33,043 bases of DNA. Origin: Candidatus Sumerlaeota bacterium (GTDB lineage Bacteria; Sumerlaeota; Sumerlaeia; JADFCT01). This document shows, one piece after another, positions 8,079 through 15,921 of the stretch. Each line of letters begins with the position of its first letter. The stretch's first letter is position 1. The stretch is taken from contig JAPLSP010000701.1 of assembly GCA_026398575.1 (NCBI GenBank), positions 1 to 33,043 on the forward strand, in the 5' to 3' direction. The translations under genes were made by a program, and so were the position numbers. The notes under the pieces were generated by a model. The model was not told where the DNA came from, did no database searches, and saw only the letters and a program-made list of their open reading frames with translations.

Positions 8079-9085
8079 AAGAGGAAACTAAAGTGATCAA
8101 GCTCCCCCAAACATCTCTTCTCAGCATAATTCCCATGAGTCCCATAACTCCCATGATTCCCATATCTCCCATATCTCCCATATTCCTTGTATTCCTGCTC
8201 CCCTTTCTTCTCTCGCAAATCAAACTCAGCGCCGGAACCGGCGGCGAATCTCCCCTCTTTTCTGGTTCAAAGATTGAAGGCGCCTCAGGCGCGACGGATG
8301 GAAAATTCCAGAGTGAAATTCTGAAATGCGAGGTCGCTTATCTCATCTATCTGCCGCCCAGCTATGAAAAAGAAAAGGACCGCCGCTGGCCGGTGGTTTA
8401 TTGGTATCCCGGAGAAGATTATCGGCCACGATATTTCGATACGCTTGCCTCGCGCCTGAACCAAGCCGCCCAAAATAAGCTGGCGCCGGAGATGATCGTC
8501 GTTCAGATGATCGGGCTGGGCGCCGAAGCCTACCTCCTCCCCTCCGCTGGCAAGGATAAGGCCGATTTGCAGGACAAAGGCAGCGCCAAAGCGGCGGATG
8601 CTTCGCAGCGCCCGGCGGAAGCCGTTCTCCTCAAGGAACTGATCCCCCACATAGATAAAACTTATCGCACGCTGGCCCAACGCGACCGGCGGGCGATTGA
8701 AGGTTTTTTTCTCGGAACGTTTGGGGCGATGCGGCTGGGATTCGGACATCCGGAAGTTTTCGGGATTATCTCGCTGGCGCCGGGAAGCGACCGCGACTAT
8801 AAGGGCGAGGACACCGCGGTGGAAGGTTTGGCGTTCGCGGAAAAAAACAAAGCCTACCTGCGCGCCAACCTGACGGCCATCCGCATTGTCATCGGAAAAA
8901 ACGACTCGCTGCGCCCTGTGTGCGAAGCCATTCGTGAAAAATTAAAGGCGCTTGGGATTCCGAACGGATACGATCTGCAAGACAGCACCCCCGAATTGTA
9001 TCCCCGCCTCATCTATGAATCGGACGCCAGGCCCTATGAATTTTATTTCAGCGCCTTCCAAGTTCCACTTATGAAGCGGCGATAG
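8075..9085 (+). CDS. Esterase-fold (alpha/beta hydrolase) protein lacking catalytic residues
   Basis: A protein of about 336 residues related to the putative esterase family (PF00756-like). The start at 8075 overlaps the MarC stop by ATGA. A GTG at 8093 in the same frame has a better ribosome site (AGAGG, ~9 bases upstream) and is a real alternative. The signal-like N-terminus is encoded by a period-9 DNA repeat. The body shows the family pattern (VAYLIYLPPSYEKEK; ELIPHIDKTYRT; the elbow strand), but the nucleophile elbow reads GFFLGTFGAMRLGF, so Phe212 stands where Ser is expected. The usual HGG oxyanion loop is YPGEDY, and no plausible catalytic His is seen near the C-terminus. It is therefore probably a pseudo-enzyme or a decaying gene; the otherwise intact frame favours a retained non-catalytic role (inference). 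Confidence 0.7.
   Translation: MKEETKVIKLPQTSLLSIIPMSPITPMIPISPISPIFLVFLLPFLLSQIKLSAGTGGESPLFSGSKIEGASGATDGKFQSEILKCEVAYLIYLPPSYEKEKDRRWPVVYWYPGEDYRPRYFDTLASRLNQAAQNKLAPEMIVVQMIGLGAEAYLLPSAGKDKADLQDKGSAKAADASQRPAEAVLLKELIPHIDKTYRTLAQRDRRAIEGFFLGTFGAMRLGFGHPEVFGIISLAPGSDRDYKGEDTAVEGLAFAEKNKAYLRANLTAIRIVIGKNDSLRPVCEAIREKLKALGIPNGYDLQDSTPELYPRLIYESDARPYEFYFSAFQVPLMKRR
8129..8200. repeat. In-gene period-9 repeat (NNTCCCATN) encoding the N-terminus of the esterase-like protein
   Basis: Six consecutive 9-base units (8129-8182) of the type ACTCCCATG or TCTCCCATA, then two degenerate units to 8200. Because 9 is a multiple of 3 the frame is kept, and the repeat is translated as alternating Ile, Pro and Ser/Met before a hydrophobic run. 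Confidence 0.85.
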
Positions 9086-9116
9086 CGCCCCTTGATTTTT
9101 CAGCAGGGAAAGAGCG

Positions 9117-9262
9117 AAGGACAGCAAGGACAGCAAGGACGCCAAGGACCCCAAAATCCGCCATTCTCAAAAACCAATTCTCTTTCTTATGCAACCCATC
9201 CTCTTTGTGTTCCTTGCGTTCTTTGTGGTTCTTGCAGTCCTTGTGGTCCTTGCTGTCTTTTG
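9117..9262. repeat. Facing period-9 arrays (AAGGACAGC / GTCCTTGCN)
   Basis: Four units of AAGGACNNC type lie at 9117-9152 and six units of GTTCCTTGC or GGTCCTTGC type at 9209-9262, in opposite orientation, so the two sides can pair (for example AAGGACAGCAAGGAC with GTCCTTGCTGTCTTT, one mismatch). The array fills most of the gap between the esterase-like gene and the DUF2723 gene. No gene is supported in 9086-9291. The right side stays open in the frame of the next gene and could be mistaken for an N-terminal extension. Confidence 0.75.
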
Positions 9263-9291
9263 CACAATCTTGCAGTCAAGCCAGGCCCCCT

Positions 9292-11172
9292 ATGCCAGAA
9301 TATAACACAGCCCTCGCGCGTCGCCTCACCAACATCTATCTCCCGGCGCTGACTGTGGCGATTCCGGGCGCGGCCTATCTGGCGTCGCTCCCCAAGACGC
9401 TCTATTGGGGCGACGGGATCGAACTGGCCGGCGCGGGGCGGGTGTTGGGCATCGCGCATCCGACCGGCTATCCGCTCTACACCTTGATGCTGCATGTAGC
9501 GGAATGCCTGCCGCTGGGCACGGTCAGCTTTCGGGCGAACCTGCTCAGTGCGGCGTTGGGCGTGTTGGCGGCGCTGATATGGTATTTCCTCGCGCTGAAA
9601 ATTCTGAGGCGCCTGCCCTCCCGTTTGTTCCGGAATGAAATGCAGCAGGGCGTTATCGCCGCGGCCGTCGCCATCGGTATGGCGCTTTCCCGGACGTATT
9701 GGTTTCACGCCGTGAATGCGCAAACCTGCGCCTTGCACATGCTGTTCATGGCGGCGGGCGGATGGGTGTGCTTTGCGATGGCCGAGCGTTTCTCATTCCG
9801 GCTGTGGGCCGTGGCGTGGCTGACGTTTGGATTGGCGCTGGCGCATCATCGCCTGTCGCTCGAATTGGGACCGTTGATCTTGATCGGCGCCTGGTGCGGC
9901 CACTTCAGGCGCAGACCTAACGTAGACCGCCCGGCGAATTCCGCCTCAAGAACGCGTTCGGCTTTATCTTCCCTGGCGCCGCGCCTGACAGCCGGATGGG
10001 CGCTCAAGGCGCTTGCTGTGGCTGGCCTGGCGCTGATGCTAGGGCTGTCGCCTTACATCTATATGCCAATCCGCGCGGCCAAAAATCCTCCCCAAAATTG
10101 GGGCAATCCAACCAATCTCGAACGCTTCCTGTGGTCCGCTCGCGGCGGGCAATTCGTGGATTTCATGCTGCTGCATTATGACCCGGCCCGGCCATTCACC
10201 ATGCGGACCTATACCCCCTGGGCCATCCAAAGGACCAAGCACCTGGCCAGCTGGGCGCTGGCTCAAACCGGCTGGGCCGAAACGCGCGCGCCCCGTGTCC
10301 GAGTCTCGGCTCTGATCGCGCTGTGGATTCTGATCGGCGCCGGCGTCTGGATATGGGCGCGCGAAGACAGATGGGCGGCGGCGATGGCCGCGGCCTTCTG
10401 CGCCGTCAATCTGTCGGTCGTCTTCGCCTATAATATTCCCGATATTCACGACTACTTCGAGCCGATGTTTCCCTGGGGCGTGCTGGCCGCCATGCTCGGC
10501 TGGGCGCGCGTGTCGCAGCGGATCGAGCAGCGCTACTTCGGCGGGAGCGCGCGCAAAAGCGTTTTCGGCCCTTTCTGCCTTTGCATGTTTGTTCCGCTGG
10601 TAATGCTGCTGATCAACCGCGCGGATTTTGCCTATCTGAAATCGCCCGCGCCGCAGGAATATGGGCGGCGCTTGCTGGCGGGCGCCGAGCCTCATGCCTT
10701 GGTCCTGACCGAAGGCGACAGCGCAATCTATTCGCCATGGTATCAGCAGAACGTCGAGCATTTTCGGACCGACGTGACCGTCTTCGGCGCCAACTTCATC
10801 GCCGGCTCGACGTGGTATCGCGAATATTTCCGCGACCGGCATCCTTTCGCGATGGAATTTCCTTTCGCGGATTCCGTGCTGCCGAGCGAGCAGGCCTATA
10901 ACGATCTCTGGGCGAACCGGATCATCGCGCCGCAGCTCAAAACAGGCCGCGCGATTTACACGACCTTCAACCGCCCCTTCCTGCGCGCGTTCGACGTTCA
11001 GCCCGCCATGACGCTGCTTGAAAAGGACGACTACAATTGTCCCGAGGGCATGCCGCAAAGCGCGCTGCTTGGGGAGGATGAGTACATGCAGCAAATCTAC
11101 TACACCGAAATCGCCGAAGGCGGCATCATCCCCCGTCCCCCTCAGGCGTTGCGTATCAAGCTGAAAAACTGA
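9292..11172 (+). CDS. DUF2723 (GT117-like) polytopic membrane glycosyltransferase
   Basis: About 626 residues. The start at 9292 (MPEYNTALAR) is chosen because the in-frame sequence before it is only intergenic repeat. The N-terminal ~200 residues carry the DUF2723 signature: WGDGIELAGAGRVLGIAHP then TGYPLYTL, followed by SFRANLLSAALG. The conserved acidic residue in the first outer loop (D/E of WGDGIE) is the likely catalytic position, as in other C-type glycosyltransferases. Around ten membrane helices extend to residue ~450, then a soluble C-terminal domain. Family members are proposed to glycosylate exported proteins with sugar from a lipid carrier; the acceptor here is unknown. It is the second membrane glycosyltransferase within 4 kb, so the cluster may decorate cell-surface material. 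Confidence 0.82.
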   Translation: MPEYNTALARRLTNIYLPALTVAIPGAAYLASLPKTLYWGDGIELAGAGRVLGIAHPTGYPLYTLMLHVAECLPLGTVSFRANLLSAALGVLAALIWYFLALKILRRLPSRLFRNEMQQGVIAAAVAIGMALSRTYWFHAVNAQTCALHMLFMAAGGWVCFAMAERFSFRLWAVAWLTFGLALAHHRLSLELGPLILIGAWCGHFRRRPNVDRPANSASRTRSALSSLAPRLTAGWALKALAVAGLALMLGLSPYIYMPIRAAKNPPQNWGNPTNLERFLWSARGGQFVDFMLLHYDPARPFTMRTYTPWAIQRTKHLASWALAQTGWAETRAPRVRVSALIALWILIGAGVWIWAREDRWAAAMAAAFCAVNLSVVFAYNIPDIHDYFEPMFPWGVLAAMLGWARVSQRIEQRYFGGSARKSVFGPFCLCMFVPLVMLLINRADFAYLKSPAPQEYGRRLLAGAEPHALVLTEGDSAIYSPWYQQNVEHFRTDVTVFGANFIAGSTWYREYFRDRHPFAMEFPFADSVLPSEQAYNDLWANRIIAPQLKTGRAIYTTFNRPFLRAFDVQPAMTLLEKDDYNCPEGMPQSALLGEDEYMQQIYYTEIAEGGIIPRPPQALRIKLKN

Positions 11173-11177
11173 GCGGA

Positions 11178-11441
11178 TTAGTTGTGCTTGATTCCGAGTT
11201 TCATTCGCATCTCCTGACTAGAGAGGCCGCCTTCCTTTGACTGGCGTTCTCTCGAACGTTCGATCAATGCGATAAACTTTGGGTTGGCGCTCAATGTCGC
11301 GGTCTCCAAATCAGCATTGTGCAAATCCAAAAGCGCCGCAATCGGGCGCCCATGCTCAGTGACAACCAACGGGAAGTCCTCGGCATGTTCTGCATAATTA
11401 GCCAGGCTATCAGTGGCATCGGCAATTTCAATAGTCTTCAT
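11178..11441 (-). CDS. Antitoxin of type II system, Phd/YefM-like
   Basis: An 87-residue protein with the short Phd/YefM layout: an N-terminal DNA-binding part (MKTIEIADATDSLANYAEHA, then PLVVTEHGRPIAALLDL) and a charged C-terminal tail (SRERQSKEGG) that would wrap the toxin. Its ATG overlaps the toxin stop by ATGA, so it is co-translated as the second gene. The toxin-first order is less common than antitoxin-first, but is known in several RelE/HigB-type pairs. The antitoxin probably represses its own operon. It ends a few bases from the convergent end of the DUF2723 gene. Confidence 0.8.
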   Translation of the reverse strand: MKTIEIADATDSLANYAEHAEDFPLVVTEHGRPIAALLDLHNADLETATLSANPKFIALIERSRERQSKEGGLSSQEMRMKLGIKHN

Positions 11442-11737
11442 AGCTGGATATCTTCTCTCCCGATTCGAATATTGTTGCGAATCTTAACCCCTATCGCTCG
11501 CACCAGAACCTTTTCCGTGGGGCCATATATCAGGTCATAGTAAACTCGCAGATTGCCAATTCTCAATTCCCATGGCGCTATTGGATTCAGGCGCATAGGT
11601 TTCCGGTTCTTCGTCTCAACATCAGGCTGATAAATTAGCTGACTATCAACTTCATCTAGCACGATAGCTCTTTCGCGAGCAGTTAAGGCCCGCAGATGGT
11701 CTTCGGCATCCGGAGAATATTCGATCTCAAAAGACAA
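11438..11737 (-). CDS. RelE/ParE-superfamily toxin
   Basis: A 99-residue protein with the RelE/ParE layout: N-terminal helices (SPDAEDHLRALTARERAIVLDEV), a core strand pair with PWELRIGNLRVYYDL, and a final strand (VLVRAIGVK). The central Arg of ELRIGNLRVYYD is the usual conserved position. Members inhibit growth by cutting mRNA on the ribosome or by blocking gyrase; sequence alone does not tell which. The start is TTG at 11737, chosen because a GGGAGA ribosome site lies about 8 bases upstream and no in-frame ATG exists. It heads a two-gene operon with the antitoxin. Confidence 0.8.
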   Translation of the reverse strand: MSFEIEYSPDAEDHLRALTARERAIVLDEVDSQLIYQPDVETKNRKPMRLNPIAPWELRIGNLRVYYDLIYGPTEKVLVRAIGVKIRNNIRIGREDIQL

Positions 11738-11904
11738 ACTGCAATCTCCCTTTAATTCCCACCTGTGCAGAAAATATTAGCGTTATCCGCTGACTGAGAG
11801 CAAGCGCTTCTTGCGCTATTCCAGCTCAATCCAGCATAGCATTTAAGCCATTTTTAGAATCATAATTTTTGGAGTAAGCCAATTTCCTGAGGCTTCACAG
11901 CTAC

Positions 11905-13728
11905 TCACAAACCTCTTCCTGCCACGTTTCCCACAACGACCTTTATCTTGTTCGTGATTGGTCTGCCGTCAGCCTCGCATTGCGCGGTGACGATGTGGAT
12001 GCCGGGCGTCTTGAAGGCGTGGGTGAGTTCCGTGTAGGATTTGTAGTCGGATATCTGCGCGCCGTCGTCAAAACTCACGGTGATCGGTCCGGCGGCGCCT
12101 TTGCCCTGGAACCAGAATCGGAACCGGATGGACTGGCTGGGGCGAAGGTCTTCGGTCGGCGTGCTGGTCATGTATATATGCGGCATGGCGCTTTCAGGAT
12201 TCGATTTGGAGAAGACCTTGACCTGGCAGAAGTCCACGTCTTCGGCGCCATGATCGTCTTTGACCCACAGCGTGGCGACGTAAGCGCCCGGTTGGCTGAA
12301 AACCTTTTCGGCTCTGGTCTGCCGAATCGTCTCGCCATCATGGAAGACCCATCGCCACTCGACGATCTTGCGTCCGCCGAACGCCAGCGAGTTCGCGCCG
12401 TCGAACGTTTCCGGCTCTCCCGTCAGAACGTCATGATGAGGCCGCGCCACCGCGAACAAGCCTTTCGGGTGCTCCGCTTCATAGGCCGTCACCAGCCAGG
12501 GGTACAAGTTCACATTGCGGCTTTGCCCGTCGCTCCGGCCCAGGTGCAGGTGCGAGAAGTTGCCCGACGGTCCGGTTTTGCCCAACATGCCGATTTTCTG
12601 CCCTCGGGTGACGCGCGCGCCGACGGCGATTTCCGGCGCATAGGAGGCGAGATGAACGTAGCCCCAGTTCATATCCGGCCCGTCCTGGATGACAACGCCC
12701 TGGCGGGTCTCATCGCTGGGCCAGAACCGCAGGACTTCGCCATCCGTGGCGCTGACAATTTCTTCTCCGTTCTCATAGCCGCCCATGTCCGAGCCGTAGT
12801 CGTGATAGCCTTTCAAGCCCGCCGGATCGCCATCGCCGCGGCCCAGATGCAGCGGCTCGGTGAACGCCTGAGTCCCGTGCGAGAACAGACGGAAATTGCG
12901 GATCGGGAAGCCGAAGCGCTTCGTGTCCACGATTGGATCAGCGGCGTCCCAAAGCGAAAACTGCACGCGCTTGGGCGGCTTCTTGCTCCAGCCCGTCGTG
13001 ATGTCCGCCTGAATCCGCAACCCAGCCGTCTCGGTCGGCATCACATAAGGCCCGCAAATCAGGTCCAGCGGCTGGCCGTCAATCTCGACGCGAACATCCG
13101 CGCGACGCACGAGATTGTTCACATGATCCCGCCGCTCCTGAACAGATATAAGCCGGATGGTTTTTGTTGTCCCGTTCGCGAGCGCGAACAAATATGCCTC
13201 ACCTGGATCGAGACAAACAATACGCTGTTTCGAATACGGCCGAACCAGGAGATTAAGCGGATCAACTGGGACGACTGGGAGCGCCGTCATCTTGACGGCG
13301 TTGGACAAAGGCGCGGAAGCCCCAGACGCAATTTCCTCCAGCCAATGCTCCACCCCCTGCCTGAACTGAAAAGGCCCCGATAGAACCCACCTGCCCTCGC
13401 GCCTTTCCGCCTGGGTAAATATCGTTGAAACGCGCCCATCGCGATGCTTGAAGACAAGCCGCCCTTCGCCATCAATGAGCCAAAACGTTTCGTTGGCGCT
13501 TCGGATGCCGGCAATCGTTCCGTCCTTGCCGAGAGTAGCGACGCCATTATCGCCGCTTGCGTTTCCCATCTTCCAAGTGAAGCGGAATTGCTTTCCGGCA
13601 AGCGTCTCCGCCGTTGGCTTTACATCCTCAGCATGCGCCGCTTGCGGCGCCAAAACCATCGCGGCTGCGCAAACGGCCATCGTCATCCTCAAAGCAATTC
13701 GCATCCAACCGCGCTTAGTGCTAAACAT
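11905..13728 (-). CDS. Secreted M23 metallopeptidase with PKD domain
   Basis: A 607-residue exported protein. A signal peptide covers residues 1-33 (ending AAHA). A beta-rich N-terminal domain (about 45-135) has no assigned function. The M23 (LytM/lysostaphin-type) peptidase domain spans about 300-410, with predicted zinc ligands H309, D314 and H395, and catalytic H359 (GYVHL) and H393 (HLHLG). The first motif is HDYGSD, one residue longer than the usual H-x3-D. A PKD domain follows (about 430-506, VEWRWVFHDGE), then a second Ig-like domain to the end. The likely role is cutting peptidoglycan cross-links or secreted peptides outside the cytoplasm. An AGGAGG ribosome site lies ~10 bases before the ATG. 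It is transcribed away from the DUF1080 gene. Confidence 0.85.
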   Translation of the reverse strand: MFSTKRGWMRIALRMTMAVCAAAMVLAPQAAHAEDVKPTAETLAGKQFRFTWKMGNASGDNGVATLGKDGTIAGIRSANETFWLIDGEGRLVFKHRDGRVSTIFTQAERREGRWVLSGPFQFRQGVEHWLEEIASGASAPLSNAVKMTALPVVPVDPLNLLVRPYSKQRIVCLDPGEAYLFALANGTTKTIRLISVQERRDHVNNLVRRADVRVEIDGQPLDLICGPYVMPTETAGLRIQADITTGWSKKPPKRVQFSLWDAADPIVDTKRFGFPIRNFRLFSHGTQAFTEPLHLGRGDGDPAGLKGYHDYGSDMGGYENGEEIVSATDGEVLRFWPSDETRQGVVIQDGPDMNWGYVHLASYAPEIAVGARVTRGQKIGMLGKTGPSGNFSHLHLGRSDGQSRNVNLYPWLVTAYEAEHPKGLFAVARPHHDVLTGEPETFDGANSLAFGGRKIVEWRWVFHDGETIRQTRAEKVFSQPGAYVATLWVKDDHGAEDVDFCQVKVFSKSNPESAMPHIYMTSTPTEDLRPSQSIRFRFWFQGKGAAGPITVSFDDGAQISDYKSYTELTHAFKTPGIHIVTAQCEADGRPITNKIKVVVGNVAGRGL

Positions 13729-13882
13729 AACTGAATAACCTCCTGCCTGGCGCCTCGCCCCCGCGCCTCAATCTACTTCTCAGCGCTTTCATGGCGAAGC
13801 TCGAACGAAAGCCCCCCAAAGGTCAACTTTAATCTCTTCGATTGTCCGCGCTCTGTATTCAACCTTTTTTCAATTCTTTCGC

Positions 13883-13911
13883 TTGATTCCCCCCGAAAAT
13901 TCTAATAATAA
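13883..13911 (+). promoter_or_regulatory. Candidate sigma70-type promoter for the DUF1080 gene
   Basis: TTGATT at 13883-13888 and TAATAA at 13906-13911 are separated by 17 bases, in the divergent gap between the M23 and DUF1080 genes. This would leave a leader of about 100 bases. The match is by eye and the local AT-richness makes chance plausible. Confidence 0.35.
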
Positions 13912-13971
13912 ATTGAAACGGCGTCTTGCTCTCTCAAGGAAAGGCGCGCGGTCGTTCTTTAAGCACGGCAA

Positions 13972-13989
13972 TATGCTGATCACAGCATA
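13972..13989. promoter_or_regulatory. Inverted repeat, candidate operator or leader stem
   Basis: TATGCTG and CAGCATA are separated by ATCA, about 30 bases before the DUF1080 start and just upstream of its ribosome site. It could be a repressor site or a short RNA stem. No regulator gene is adjacent. Confidence 0.4.
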
Positions 13990-14019
13990 CAATACAATTT
14001 TCCATTTCCGGAGGATGTC

Positions 14020-15798
14020 ATGAAATTCCGCTCCATGTTGGCTGCAATGCTCGCAGCCCTGATGCTCGCAATGCTCGCATCGGCAGGCTGGGCGTCCGAT
14101 GCGCACGCGTTCTATGGCGATGCGCCCGACGATCGTCACCCCTGGGCCATTCATGACCCGAATCGCCCGCTGCCGGCCGTCGTCACGCCGGGTCTGTTTG
14201 TCACCGCCGAACAGGCCGGCGCCAAGCCGCCTGCGGACGCGGTGATTCTTTTCGACGGCACGGACGTGTCGAAATGGCTGTCGGACGCCAAGGAAGGCGG
14301 CCCGACGAAATGGGTCGTCAAAGACGGCGCGTTTGAATGCGCTCCGAAGTCCGGCTATACCCGAACAAAAGACCAATTCGGCGATTGCCAGCTGCACGTG
14401 GAATTCGCTTCGCCCAAGGACGTCAAAGGCGGCGGCCAGGGACGCGGCAACAGCGGCGTGTTTTTGGAGGGCGCGGTGGAAGTGCAGGTCCTGGACTCAT
14501 ACAATAACGAAACATACGCCGACGGCCAGGCCGCTTCGGTCTATGGCGTCAATCCGCCGGCGGTTAACGCCAAGCGCGCTCCGGGCGAATGGGATACGTA
14601 TGACATCGTTTTCCGCCGCCCGATTTATAAAGACAATAAATGCCTGGACCCCGGCTATATCACGGTGTTCCACAACGGCGTTCTGGTTCAGGACCATACG
14701 CAGCTCGAAGGCGGGACCGGACACATGAAGCGCACCAAGCCCGGTCCCCTCGCTGAAAAAGGCCCGCTCAAACTGCAGGATCATGGCAACCCCGTGCGCT
14801 ATCGCAATATCTGGATTCGTCCCCTGCCGCCGCGCGCGGTGGACGCCAACGGCGTGGTTTCGGGGGATTTCGACGCGACCTCATGCACGGAAATTGCCTC
14901 GGCGATCAAGCTGGACGCCGGCTCGCTGAAGAGCGCCTTGGCCGTTCCGTCGGATGCGAAAGCCGTGGTTGGCGCCGAGCCGACCGCAAACGCCGCTTCC
15001 AAGGAGCCGGTCGGCGATTGCCAGCTGCACGCTGAATGGGCCGCGCCCAAGGGCGCCAAAGGCGTCGTCAACACCGGCATCTCTCTGATGGGACTGCTGG
15101 CGATTTCTTCGACGGATGCGTTCGACGGCTATGCCGATCCCGCCACAAAGTCGGTTTGCGTCCCGCGCGCGCCGGGCGAGTGGCAGATATACGACATCGC
15201 CTTCCGCCGCCCGATCTTCAAGGACGGCAAGGCCGTTGATCCGGGTTACGTCACGGTCTTCGTCAACGGTGTGCTGGCCGTGGATCGCGCGCCGATCGCC
15301 GCCGGAAAACTTGAAGGCAAAATCAACGCATCCACGGAGAAAGCGCCGATCAAGCTGTCCGGCGCCGGCGCCGCTCCGTGTTATCGCAACGTTTGGTATC
15401 GCGAACTGCCGCTGCGCGCGGTCGAGGGCGGAACGGACGGCTATCTGACCGTCGAAGCCACGATGGCCAAGCGCAAAGAGATCGCCAAGACGATCCGCGA
15501 AGACGCCGACAAGATCAAAGCCAAGGGCGACGCGAAGGCCTACATGTGGCGCCTGCTGGAATCGCTGGTTTACGAAAAGGAAGACGCTGCCTACAAGACA
15601 GCCTCGGACCTTGTCACCAAGTACGTTGATGATATCGCTAAAACTCCCGCCGACAAGGCGGCCTCAAAGAAGGATGAATCCTTGACGGTGAAAAAGAACC
15701 TGACTTTCCTGGCGAATGCCAAAGCAATCCCCGCCGACTTCGCTCCCAAGGCGGCGATCGAAAAATTTGTGAAAGACAATAATTTCGAGAAGAAATAG
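14020..15798 (+). CDS. Secreted protein with two tandem DUF1080 (3-keto-glycoside hydrolase-like) domains
   Basis: A 592-residue exported protein; CGGAGG lies 5-6 bases before the ATG and residues 1-30 form a signal peptide. Domain 1 (about 75-268) is a full DUF1080 domain, a family with members acting on 3-keto-glycosides. It has ILFDGTDVSKW, NSGVFLEG and EVQVLDSYNN with the conserved Glu154. Domain 2 (about 330-463) is a shorter copy that keeps GDCQLH, RAPGEW, FRRPIFKDG and PGYVTVFVNG, but reads ISSTDAFDG where EVQVLDS is expected, so it lacks the acidic residue. DNA at 14381-14400 and 15012-15031 is nearly identical (GGCGATTGCCAGCTGCACG), pointing to internal duplication. The last ~120 residues are Lys/Ala/Asp-rich and helical. 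Enzymatic activity is inferred for domain 1 only; domain 2 may bind sugar. Confidence 0.85.
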   Translation: MKFRSMLAAMLAALMLAMLASAGWASDAHAFYGDAPDDRHPWAIHDPNRPLPAVVTPGLFVTAEQAGAKPPADAVILFDGTDVSKWLSDAKEGGPTKWVVKDGAFECAPKSGYTRTKDQFGDCQLHVEFASPKDVKGGGQGRGNSGVFLEGAVEVQVLDSYNNETYADGQAASVYGVNPPAVNAKRAPGEWDTYDIVFRRPIYKDNKCLDPGYITVFHNGVLVQDHTQLEGGTGHMKRTKPGPLAEKGPLKLQDHGNPVRYRNIWIRPLPPRAVDANGVVSGDFDATSCTEIASAIKLDAGSLKSALAVPSDAKAVVGAEPTANAASKEPVGDCQLHAEWAAPKGAKGVVNTGISLMGLLAISSTDAFDGYADPATKSVCVPRAPGEWQIYDIAFRRPIFKDGKAVDPGYVTVFVNGVLAVDRAPIAAGKLEGKINASTEKAPIKLSGAGAAPCYRNVWYRELPLRAVEGGTDGYLTVEATMAKRKEIAKTIREDADKIKAKGDAKAYMWRLLESLVYEKEDAAYKTASDLVTKYVDDIAKTPADKAASKKDESLTVKKNLTFLANAKAIPADFAPKAAIEKFVKDNNFEKK

Positions 15799-15921
15799 CA
15801 GCGCCTGTCAAGTATGAATCTTGTGATTGACCATAACGCCCACATGAGCGTAACTTATCAGCCATAGTATTGCTGGGCGAATAAAAGTTTTGCTTCGATC
15901 GGAATCTTGGAGGTGATGCTC

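Noticed and set aside
9205..9291. N-terminal extension of the DUF2723 protein
   Set aside because: It is the translation of the intergenic period-9 repeat; no ribosome site precedes it.
10039..11094. 351-codon leftward open frame opposite the DUF2723 gene
   Set aside because: Arg/His-rich antisense translation without domains or a ribosome site.
11980..13383. 467-codon rightward open frame opposite the M23 peptidase
   Set aside because: The leftward frame has the zinc ligands, PKD domain and signal peptide; the rightward one has nothing recognisable.
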